DNA from: an uncultured Clostridia bacterium
Lineage (GTDB): Bacteria > Bacillota > Clostridia > UBA1381
Assembly: GCA_947624485.1 (NCBI GenBank)
Contig: CANQKM010000011.1
Location: forward strand, 1-64,000
Reading direction: 5' to 3'
DNA: 64,000 nt
This document shows, one piece after another, positions 7,344 through 15,633 of the stretch. Numbering within the stretch: the stretch's first letter is position 1; every line of letters begins with the position of its first letter. The position numbers and the translations under genes were made by a program. The notes beneath the pieces are model-generated. The model worked only from the letters and a program-made list of their open reading frames with translations, ran no database searches and was not told the origin of the DNA.

Positions 7344-8516
7344 ATGAACGAATTACAATTAAAATACGGCTGCAATCCAAATCAAAAACCGTCGCGGGTA
7401 TTTATCGAGAACGGCGATTTGCCGTTTGAGGCGCTTTGCGGAAAGCCGGGGTACATCAACCTGCTCGACGCATTGAACGGCTGGCAGCTCGTCAAGGAAC
7501 TTAAAAAGGCTACGGGACTTCCGGCGGCGACGTCATTCAAGCACGTGTCACCTGCTGGCGCGGCGGTTGGTTTGCCGCTTTCGGACACGCTCAGAAAGAT
7601 TTATTTCGTTGACGGAGTGGAGCTTACTCCGCTCGCAAACGCGTACGCAAGAGCGCGCGGCGCGGACAGAATGTCGTCGTTCGGTGATTTTATAGCTCTT
7701 TCGGACGAGTGCGACAAGGCTACGGCGCTCTTAATTAAAAAAGAGGTTTCCGACGGCGTGATCGCGCCGGGTTACAGTGACGAGGCTCTTGAAATTTTGA
7801 AGTCCAAGAAAAACGGAAACTACAACATAATTAAAATCGATCCGAATTACGTCCCCGCGGAAATCGAGCGCAAGCAGATATTCGGCATTACGTTCGAGCA
7901 GGGCAGAAATGAGCTTGACATCAACGACGAGCTTTTGTCAAACGTCGTTACCGCAAACAAAACGCTCACGGGCGAAGCGAAGCGCGACTTAAAAATAGCC
8001 TTGATCACGCTCAAATACACGCAGTCGAACAGCGTTTGCTACGTCAAGGACGGTCAGGCGATCGGCATCGGCGCGGGACAGCAGTCGCGTATTCACTGCA
8101 CGCGTCTCGCGGGCAACAAAGCTGACATCTGGTGGCTCAGACAAGCTCCGCAGGTGCTCGCGCTCGAGTTTGTGGACGGAATAAAGCGCGCCGACCGCGA
8201 CAACGCGATCGATGTGTACATCTCCGACGAGCACGACGATGTTTTGGCGGACGGCGCATGGGAGAAGATATTTAAGGTAAAGCCGCCCGTATTCACGAAG
8301 GCGGAGCAGCGCGAGTGGCTTGACAAAAACACGGACGTAGCGCTCGGCTCAGACGCGTTCTTCCCGTTCGGCGACAACATCGAGCGCGCGAGAAAGAGCG
8401 GCGTTACGGTAATAGCGCAGCCCGGCGGCTCGATAAGGGACGATAATGTTATTGAGACGTGCAACAAATACAACATGGCAATGGCGTTCACGGGAATACG
8501 GTTATTTCATCACTAA
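7344..8516 (+). CDS. purH: stand-alone AICAR transformylase (PurH C-terminal type)
   Basis: 390 residues corresponding only to the AICAR formyltransferase half of PurH; the N-terminal IMP cyclohydrolase half is absent and is supplied by the PurO-type protein upstream. Family motifs are LKYGCNPNQKPS at the N-terminus, SFKHVSPAGAAVG, ARGADRMSSFGDF, the IGIGAGQQSR strand and the ending PGGSIRD. It transfers a formyl group from 10-formyl-THF to AICAR. A good ribosome site (AAAGGAAC) precedes the ATG. Separated from PurO by the RAYT insertion. Confidence 0.9.
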   Translation: MNELQLKYGCNPNQKPSRVFIENGDLPFEALCGKPGYINLLDALNGWQLVKELKKATGLPAATSFKHVSPAGAAVGLPLSDTLRKIYFVDGVELTPLANAYARARGADRMSSFGDFIALSDECDKATALLIKKEVSDGVIAPGYSDEALEILKSKKNGNYNIIKIDPNYVPAEIERKQIFGITFEQGRNELDINDELLSNVVTANKTLTGEAKRDLKIALITLKYTQSNSVCYVKDGQAIGIGAGQQSRIHCTRLAGNKADIWWLRQAPQVLALEFVDGIKRADRDNAIDVYISDEHDDVLADGAWEKIFKVKPPVFTKAEQREWLDKNTDVALGSDAFFPFGDNIERARKSGVTVIAQPGGSIRDDNVIETCNKYNMAMAFTGIRLFHH

Positions 8517-8549
8517 TACGATAAGGTTTATACTTACGGCGTGCGTTAG

Positions 8550-8664
8550 CCTCCCTTGTTAAAGGGAGGGGGACCGCCGAAGGCGGTGGAGGGATTCATT
8601 ATTAAAACAGAAAAGGAATCCCCCAGTCGCGCTACGCGCGCCAGCCCCCTTTGACAAGGGGGCC
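8550..8664. repeat. composite multi-hairpin intergenic repeat, copy 2
   Basis: CCTCCCTTGTTAAAGGGAGG hairpin, GGACCGCCGAAGGCGGTGG hairpin, AT-rich middle, GCGCTACGCGCG arm, and CCCCCTTTGACAAGGGGG hairpin. Same architecture as 106-189. It fills the first third of the 366-base gap between purH and purD, which holds only repeats. Confidence 0.65.
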
Positions 8665-8668
8665 TTTC

Positions 8669-8695
8669 GTAGGGGCTGGCGCCTCGACAGCCCGC
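8669..8695 (+). repeat. GTAG-type REP element
   Basis: GTAGGGGCTGGCGCCTCGAC then AGCCCGC: GTAG followed by an imperfect palindrome, matching the general REP layout. Confidence 0.55.
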
Positions 8696-8734
8696 AATGC
8701 CCAACACAATGTTACGGGACTGAGGGGTTTTAAC

Positions 8735-8810
8735 GGGCGACCGCAAGGGTCGCCCCTACACCTATATTGTATAAAGCGCGCACCGTAGGGGCGACCCTTG
8801 CGGTCGCCCG
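8735..8810. repeat. inverted pair of REP elements (BIME-like)
   Basis: GGGCGACCGCAAGGGTCGCC ending CCTAC at 8735-8759 is the reverse complement of GTAGGGGCGACCCTTGCGGT ending CGCCCG at 8785-8810. The tail-to-tail pair with a 25-base spacer is the classic bacterial interspersed mosaic element layout. A nearly identical pair lies before metG at 41066-41164, and both right-hand copies continue into CGTCCACGATAAC. Confidence 0.75.
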
Positions 8811-8823
8811 TCCACGATAACAT

Positions 8824-8869
8824 GGGGACACTAAAACATAGGGACACTAAAATATTGGGGACACTAAAA
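8824..8869 (+). repeat. three tandem GGGGACACTAAA words before purD
   Basis: Copies at 8824-8835, 8841-8851 (first G replaced by A) and 8857-8868, spaced 16-17 bases, directly after a REP pair and directly before the purD ribosome site GGAGG. The same word is scattered in the U32 gene and the cobalamin operon. If transcribed it is the distal part of the purD leader. Confidence 0.8.
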
Positions 8870-8883
8870 CGGAGGAAAACATT

Positions 8884-10143
8884 ATGAAAATTTTAGTAGT
8901 AGGCGGCGGCGGACGCGAGCACGCTATTGTTTGGAAAATCGCGCAGTCGCCGAAAGTTGAGAAGATTTACTGCGCGCCCGGCAACGGCGGTATCGCGGAA
9001 TTGGCGGAGTGCGTGAACGTGGCGGCTACGGATATTGACGGCATGGTAGCGCTCGCGAAGGAAAAGGCGGTCGATCTCGTCATGGTCGCGCCGGACGACC
9101 CGCTTGCAATGGGCATGGTGGACGCGCTCGAAAAAGAGGGAATACGCGCGTTCGGACCCCGCGCAAACGCGGCGATCATCGAGGGCAGCAAGGCGTTCTC
9201 GAAGGAGCTTATGAAAAAGTACAATATCCCGACCGCCAAATACGAGGTATTCGACGACAGCGCGAAGGCTGTTGCGTACATAAAGGAGCAGGGCAAATTC
9301 CCTGCCGTTATTAAGGCGGACGGGCTCGCGCTCGGCAAGGGCGTTATAATCGCGCAGGATTTAGCCGAAGCCGAGCAAGCCGTGCATGAAATGATCGACG
9401 AGGGCAAGTTCGGCAAGAGCGGCAGCCGCGTCGTTATCGAGGAATTTCTGACAGGACCGGAAGTGTCGGTTCTCGCGTTTACCGACGGAAAAACGGTCAA
9501 GCCTATGGTATCGGCGCAGGATCACAAGCGCGCGTACGACAATGACAAGGGCTTGAATACCGGCGGCATGGGCACGTTCTCGCCGTCGCGGCTCTACGAC
9601 GAGGCGAAGCAGAAGGAGTGCATGGAAAATATTTTCCTGCCGACGATAAAGGCTATGACCGCTGAGGGCAGACCCTTTAAGGGTGTGCTCTATTTCGGAC
9701 TGATGATGACGGCTGACGGCGTGAAGGTGATCGAATACAACTGCCGCTTCGGCGATCCCGAAACGCAGGTCGTACTGCCGAGATTAAAGACGGATTTGGT
9801 TGACATAATGCAAGCCGTTATAGACGAAAAGCTCGACGAAATCGAAATCGAGTGGGAGGACAACGCCGCCGTATGCGTTGTTATGGCATCAGGCGGCTAT
9901 CCGGTGAGCTATAAAAAGGGCTACGAGATCACAGGTCTTGACAGCGTGGACGGCGTTACGGTGTTCCACGCGGGAACGGCTGTAAAGGACGGAAAAATCG
10001 TGACAAGCGGCGGACGCGTTCTGGGCGTTACCGCGCTCGGCGCGAATATCGATGAGGCGCGCGATAAGGCGTACGCGGCGGTCGATAAGATTTCGTTCAC
10101 GGATGAGTTCCATAGGAGCGATATTGGGATAAAGAAGTATTGA
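8884..10143 (+). CDS. purD: phosphoribosylamine-glycine ligase
   Basis: 419 residues, the usual PurD length. ATP-grasp enzyme that joins glycine to phosphoribosylamine to make GAR. Diagnostic parts are the N-terminal VVGGGGREHAI, the PAVIKADGLALGKGV ATP-binding loop at about 140, and the YNCRFGDPETQ metal/ATP motif at about 285. The ATG follows GGAGG. Upstream lies the repeat nest of the purH-purD gap, so the original purine operon may have been split here or be transcribed through the repeats. Confidence 0.95.
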   Translation: MKILVVGGGGREHAIVWKIAQSPKVEKIYCAPGNGGIAELAECVNVAATDIDGMVALAKEKAVDLVMVAPDDPLAMGMVDALEKEGIRAFGPRANAAIIEGSKAFSKELMKKYNIPTAKYEVFDDSAKAVAYIKEQGKFPAVIKADGLALGKGVIIAQDLAEAEQAVHEMIDEGKFGKSGSRVVIEEFLTGPEVSVLAFTDGKTVKPMVSAQDHKRAYDNDKGLNTGGMGTFSPSRLYDEAKQKECMENIFLPTIKAMTAEGRPFKGVLYFGLMMTADGVKVIEYNCRFGDPETQVVLPRLKTDLVDIMQAVIDEKLDEIEIEWEDNAAVCVVMASGGYPVSYKKGYEITGLDSVDGVTVFHAGTAVKDGKIVTSGGRVLGVTALGANIDEARDKAYAAVDKISFTDEFHRSDIGIKKY

Positions 10144-10168
10144 TGGGATAAATTCGAGGTGATATTTA

Positions 10169-10648
10169 ATGAAACGAACCGATTACATATCATGGGACGA
10201 ATATTTTATGGGCATCGCGCTTTTATCGGCGCAGCGGTCGAAGGACTCTAACACACAGGTCGGCTGCTGCATAGTGAACAGCGAGAATAAAATATTATCG
10301 CTCGGCTACAACGGCATGCCTACGGGCTGCGACGACGACCTCATGCCGTGGGAGCGCGACGGCGAGCCGCTCGACACAAAATACATGTACGTCTGCCACG
10401 CGGAGCTCAACGCGATATTGAACCGCAGCTCCGGCTCGCTCGCGGGCGCGACGCTGTACGTGACGCTGTTCCCGTGCAACGAGTGTGCGAAAGCCATTAT
10501 ACAGTCGGGCATACGTGAGGTTGTGTACGCGTGCGACAAGTACGACGGCGAGGACGACAACGTTGCGTCAAAGCGCATGTTCGACATGGTGGGCGTAAAG
10601 TACCGCAAATACGAGCCGACGGGACGGCGGCTCACGATAGAGCTGTAA
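10169..10648 (+). CDS. dCMP deaminase
   Basis: 159 residues. Zinc-dependent deaminase of the ComEB/dCMP family: zinc ligands CHAELNAIL and PCNECAKAI, with the N-terminal DEYFMGIALLSAQRSKD typical for dCMP deaminase. It supplies dUMP for thymidylate synthesis. Overall length and motif spacing are complete. It lies 25 bases after purD and 11 before a methyltransferase-like gene, consistent with cotranscription. Confidence 0.85.
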   Translation: MKRTDYISWDEYFMGIALLSAQRSKDSNTQVGCCIVNSENKILSLGYNGMPTGCDDDLMPWERDGEPLDTKYMYVCHAELNAILNRSSGSLAGATLYVTLFPCNECAKAIIQSGIREVVYACDKYDGEDDNVASKRMFDMVGVKYRKYEPTGRRLTIEL

Positions 10649-10659
10649 AGGAAAGAGCG

Positions 10660-11799
10660 ATGAACAAAAAAACCGTATCAAAAATCAATCTGTTTTTCTC
10701 CGGACTTTTGAGCCGCATGGAGGAAAACAGAGATTTTTTTACCGACATAACGATACAATTCAAATCGGGCGCAAAAATATTCCCCGCAAAAATACTGCTT
10801 GACGAAAACGGCGTGACGCTCGACTACCAGGCGGTAAAGCGCGCAGTCCCCGCCGACGGAATATGGGGCATAATCGCCGCCGAGCTTTTAAACTACGACG
10901 AGGCGCGCATAATATACGCGGAGCGCGGCGCGAGACTTGTGATAGAGGCGAGCGACAAAAAGGTCAATATGCGCCACGAGGACGCGCTCTCCGACGCGCC
11001 GCAGACGAGCGTGGTACAGACGGGGCGCGAGTACGTCGTGAACCCCGCGCTCGCGAAGAATTTACTGACGGAAATCGGCATACTCGCGAAAAACGGCAAA
11101 ATAAAGAACGACAAAATCAGGAAGTACAACCAGATCGACTACTTCGTGGAGCTTATGCATGGCGTGTTGAAGGAAATCGGCGACAGGGACGAGTACGTCA
11201 TACTCGACGCCGCCTGCGGCAAGAGTTATCTGTCGTTTGTGCTGAACTTCTACCTGCGCGAGATACTCAAAAAGAAATGCCGCTTTATCGGCGTTGACTA
11301 TTCAAAAACTGTGATCGACGCGTCAAAGCGTATCGCCGCGAACCTCGGCTACAACAACATGGAATTTATCGAAGCCGACCTCACCGAGTACACGCCCGAC
11401 GTACGCCCCGACATAGTAATATCGCTCCACGCCTGCGACACCGCGACCGACATGGCGCTGGGACTGGGCATACGCTCGAAGTCGCGCGCGATAGTGTGCG
11501 TGCCGTGCTGCCACAAGGATATTTTGAAGCAGTATTCCTACGAGCCGTTCGAGCCGATAATGAAGTACGGCATACTTAAAGCGCGGCTTGCCGACACGCT
11601 CACCGACGGCATACGCGCGGCGTATCTCGAAAGCGTGGGAGTACATTTCGCCGCTCGAAACGCCGAAAAATATAATGATACGCGCCGTGTACACGGGCAG
11701 GGAAAGCGCGAAGGCGAGAGCCGATTACGAAAATCTGAAGGAAATGCTGCACGTCGAACCGGCGATCGAACGGTTTTTGAAGCAAAAAATAGGGTTTAA
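10660..11799 (+). CDS. SAM-dependent methyltransferase-domain protein, C-terminus frameshifted
   Basis: The intact frame from the ATG at 10660 (ribosome site AAAGGAAAG) gives about 379 residues. The central domain has a SAM motif YVILDAACGKSYLSF, VDYSKTVIDASK and VISLHACDTATDMAL, followed by the CVPCCHKD block of the methyltransferase family whose members end in a conserved EYISPLETPKNI-type tail. Here that tail is in the next frame (to 11833), and the current frame ends in an Arg-rich nonsense tail after about 11640. Restored, the gene would overlap the Nudix start by 11 bases, a natural operon junction. A small deletion near 11636-11645 is the likeliest cause; sequencing error is possible. 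Confidence 0.75.
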   Translation: MNKKTVSKINLFFSGLLSRMEENRDFFTDITIQFKSGAKIFPAKILLDENGVTLDYQAVKRAVPADGIWGIIAAELLNYDEARIIYAERGARLVIEASDKKVNMRHEDALSDAPQTSVVQTGREYVVNPALAKNLLTEIGILAKNGKIKNDKIRKYNQIDYFVELMHGVLKEIGDRDEYVILDAACGKSYLSFVLNFYLREILKKKCRFIGVDYSKTVIDASKRIAANLGYNNMEFIEADLTEYTPDVRPDIVISLHACDTATDMALGLGIRSKSRAIVCVPCCHKDILKQYSYEPFEPIMKYGILKARLADTLTDGIRAAYLESVGVHFAARNAEKYNDTRRVHGQGKREGESRLRKSEGNAARRTGDRTVFEAKNRV

Positions 11800-11822
11800 G
11801 ATAACGAGAGGGGACAACGGAC

Positions 11823-12356
11823 ATGAAATTTGAGGAAAAGACGCTGAGCGTTGAGCCGATATACGACGGCAAGATTTTTAAGGTGAGGAAGGAGCAGGTC
11901 GAGCTGCCCGACGGCACGGAGTCAATGCGCGAGCTTATCTCGCACCCGGGCGGCGTGGGCGTGATTGCCGTACTGGAGGACAGACAGGTGTTCATGGTAA
12001 CGCAGTATCGCATAGCGGCAAGGTCGATGATGCTCGAAATACCCGCCGGAAAGCTCGAGTACGGCGAAAATCCGCTCGAATGCGGCAAGCGCGAGCTTAT
12101 CGAGGAAACGGGCTACGAGGCTGCCGACTTCACGCACCTCGGCGCGTACTACGCCACCCCGGGCTACTGCGAGGAGGTATTAAACCTCTACCTTGCGCAG
12201 AATCTTCACTTTGTCGGACAGCATCTCGACGAGGGCGAATTTCTGAACGTGAGAAAGTACGACCTCGACGAGCTTTACAATATGGCTATGAACAACGAGA
12301 TACGCGACGCGAAAACGGCGATCGCGATACTCAAAGCGAAAGCGATTCTGGGATAA
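11823..12356 (+). CDS. nudF: Nudix ADP-ribose pyrophosphatase
   Basis: 177 residues. Complete Nudix box from the GKLEYGE glycine through RELIEETGY (G-x5-E-x7-REUxEExGU), with the preceding LEIPAGKLE typical of ADP-ribose pyrophosphatases. It hydrolyses ADP-ribose to AMP and ribose-5-phosphate. It overlaps the restored frame of the methyltransferase-like gene, implying co-translation. Confidence 0.87.
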   Translation: MKFEEKTLSVEPIYDGKIFKVRKEQVELPDGTESMRELISHPGGVGVIAVLEDRQVFMVTQYRIAARSMMLEIPAGKLEYGENPLECGKRELIEETGYEAADFTHLGAYYATPGYCEEVLNLYLAQNLHFVGQHLDEGEFLNVRKYDLDELYNMAMNNEIRDAKTAIAILKAKAILG

Positions 12357-12405
12357 ATCTGTACGAAAAGCGCGGAGATTTATATTAAAAACGAGGGTTT
12401 ATAAA

Positions 12406-13971
12406 ATGAAACTGAAAATATTTACAGCCGCGCTCACTGCGGCGGCGCTTATTTCGGCAACCGCGCAGGCGGCGGAAAAACCGGTGTATATATGCGCGTA
12501 TTATAACGGCGCGGGCGCGCTCATAAACGTGAAAAATTTCGCCGGGGACGAGCTTAAAAATGTGTTCGGCGCGTTTGCTCCCGACGACGCTGTAAAGGCG
12601 AAGCTGTTCCTCTGGGACGGTGAATTACAGTCGGAGGGCGGACTTACTGTGACCGATTACCCGCTTGAAGTCAAAAAACTCGGCAGTATCGCCACAGCGC
12701 CGAACGTGACGGCTGAAATGTGCGCTGCGTCGTTCTGGCAGGCGAAGGACAACTGCTCCGACGAGGTTATTATGACCGAAGCGGAGATAGCGGAGCTTAA
12801 CAGTAAAATCCTCAAAGCCGACGGCACGCACATGAACGACCTGACCGCCTTTGACGGAACATACGACGGCGTGTCTCTGGCGAAGTCGCTCGCCGATTTC
12901 AATAAGCCGTCCAAGGTGTTGTATTTGGGCGACAAGCCCGTGTCCGAAAGCTATTACGAGACGATACGCAAAAACATACGAAACGCCGCGGTTACAAAGA
13001 AAATGCCGTACAAATTCGGCTTTGCCGTGAACAGGACGATTATGAAGGACTATCCGTGTGAGGATTACCTGTCCGAATTTCCGTCCGATCCGGAGTGGGA
13101 CGAGATCACGGCGACGGGCGCGGCGGTGAACGAGCCGCTCGTTGTTCTGTTCCGGACCGCCGACGGAAAATTTACATATGTATACAGCCGATGCTATTCG
13201 GGCTGGGCGCCGACGGAGGATATTGCCGTGTGCGAAAGCAAGGCGGAGTGGGAAAGCCTGTTAAACCCCAAGGATTTTCTCGTCGTGACGGGTGAAAAGG
13301 TGTATCTCGAACCGAGCGCGGACGCGGATTTGAACGAAAAGCTGCTCACAATGGGGACGGTTCTGCCGCTCGATACGGAGTACACGGACGGTGCGGTCAC
13401 GAATCGTCTGCCGTGGAACAACTACGTTGTGAAAATGCCCGCGCGCGATGAAAACGGCAAATTTTACCAAAAGGACGCGCTTATCTCCGCTAACCGCGAC
13501 GTGAACGTCGGATATTTGCCGTACACGTCGGCGAACGTGCTGACGCAGGCGTTCAAGTCGCTCGGCGACCGTTACGGCTGGGGAGGCATGATGAACGCGC
13601 AGGACTGCTCGGCTTTCGCGCAGGAGGTGTACCGCTGTTTCGGATTTGAGCTTGCGCGGAACACTTCATGGCAGGCGGCGATGCCGGCTGACGTCACCGA
13701 TATGACAAAAATGACCGCGGACGAGAAAAAAGCCGTGATTGACACGCTCCCCGCCGGAGCGATACTTATAATGCCGGGACATGAGGTAATTTATCTCGGC
13801 GAGGAAAACGGACTGTATTACGTAATAAACGATTCCGGCTCGTTCGTACCGCCCGACGATCCAAACACGGCATTAAATCCGCGAAGCATTATAATAAACG
13901 ACCTTTCCGCGCGCAGGACGTCCGGAGGGACGTGGCTTGAAAATCTGACCTACGCGGTTGTTATAAAATAA
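12406..13971 (+). CDS. secreted SH3-like/NlpC-P60 peptidase
   Basis: 521 residues with a signal peptide (MKLKIFTAALTAAALISATA). The middle (about 200-360) contains SH3-like strands (SGWAPTEDIAVCES) as in NlpC/P60 proteins with paired SH3 domains. The C-terminal NlpC/P60 fold has the catalytic Cys in NAQDCSAFAQEV and the His in PGHEVIYLG. It probably cuts peptidoglycan stem peptides outside the cell. Monocistronic, closed by a terminator and convergent with ilvC. Confidence 0.85.
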   Translation: MKLKIFTAALTAAALISATAQAAEKPVYICAYYNGAGALINVKNFAGDELKNVFGAFAPDDAVKAKLFLWDGELQSEGGLTVTDYPLEVKKLGSIATAPNVTAEMCAASFWQAKDNCSDEVIMTEAEIAELNSKILKADGTHMNDLTAFDGTYDGVSLAKSLADFNKPSKVLYLGDKPVSESYYETIRKNIRNAAVTKKMPYKFGFAVNRTIMKDYPCEDYLSEFPSDPEWDEITATGAAVNEPLVVLFRTADGKFTYVYSRCYSGWAPTEDIAVCESKAEWESLLNPKDFLVVTGEKVYLEPSADADLNEKLLTMGTVLPLDTEYTDGAVTNRLPWNNYVVKMPARDENGKFYQKDALISANRDVNVGYLPYTSANVLTQAFKSLGDRYGWGGMMNAQDCSAFAQEVYRCFGFELARNTSWQAAMPADVTDMTKMTADEKKAVIDTLPAGAILIMPGHEVIYLGEENGLYYVINDSGSFVPPDDPNTALNPRSIIINDLSARRTSGGTWLENLTYAVVIK

Positions 13972-13978
13972 TATCGAG

Positions 13979-14003
13979 CGCCGCCGTTTTCGGCGGCGTT
14001 CTT
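13979..14003 (+). terminator. rho-independent terminator of the NlpC/P60 gene
   Basis: CGCCGCCG TTTT CGGCGGCG followed by TTCTT. Confidence 0.7.
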
Positions 14004-14005
14004 AT

Positions 14006-14040
14006 GTAAAAAAATACGGAACGGCATAGTGCCGTTCCGT
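14006..14040 (-). terminator. rho-independent terminator of the ilv operon
   Basis: On the minus strand ACGGAACGGC, short loop, GCCGTTCCGT is followed by ATTTTTTT, 16 bases after the ilvC stop. Confidence 0.75.
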
Positions 14041-14055
14041 ACGATATTTTTTAAA

Positions 14056-15090
<1,035 letters not shown>

Positions 15091-15131
15091 TTACCTCTTT
15101 CTTTATTTAAATTATTTTTTTACTGTGTAAA

Positions 15132-15632
15132 TTACTTGTCGAGCTTGAGCATATTCGCTCCTCTTTCAAGCGCCGTCATGCCCGTTCTCGAAAGCTCCTC
15201 TATGCCGTACGCGTCAACAAGGTCGAGAAAAGCGTTTACCTTTTTCTCATGACCCGTTATCTCGACGGTCAGCGTGTTCGGGCTTATATCGACTATATTC
15301 GCTCTGAACACGTTCGTGATCTCGATTACCTCGCTTCTCGTCTTGGGAGTAACCTTGATTTTTACAAGCGCGAGACCGCGCTTTACTATTTCGCTGTCAC
15401 GGAGGGTTTTTATTTTGATTACCTCCATGATTTTTGAAAGCTGCTTTGACACCTGCTCTACCGTCAGCGCGTCGCCGTTTACCTCTATCGTAATTCGCGA
15501 CACGTGCGGATCGTTCGTCGTGCCGACCGACAGCGAGTGAATGTTGAAGCCGCGTCTCGAAAACATTCCGACTACTCTTGAAAGTACGCCCGGATTATTC
15601 TCGACGAGTACGGATAATGTGTATCTTTCCAT
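15132..15632 (-). CDS. ilvN: acetolactate synthase small (regulatory) subunit
   Basis: 166 residues. The N-terminal ACT domain begins MERYTLSVLVENNPGVLSRV, followed by RGFNIHSLSVG, with a second ALS_ss_C domain. It binds the large subunit and gives valine feedback control. One base separates it from ilvB, so the two are coupled. Confidence 0.95.
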   Translation of the reverse strand: MERYTLSVLVENNPGVLSRVVGMFSRRGFNIHSLSVGTTNDPHVSRITIEVNGDALTVEQVSKQLSKIMEVIKIKTLRDSEIVKRGLALVKIKVTPKTRSEVIEITNVFRANIVDISPNTLTVEITGHEKKVNAFLDLVDAYGIEELSRTGMTALERGANMLKLDK

Positions 15633-15633
15633 G

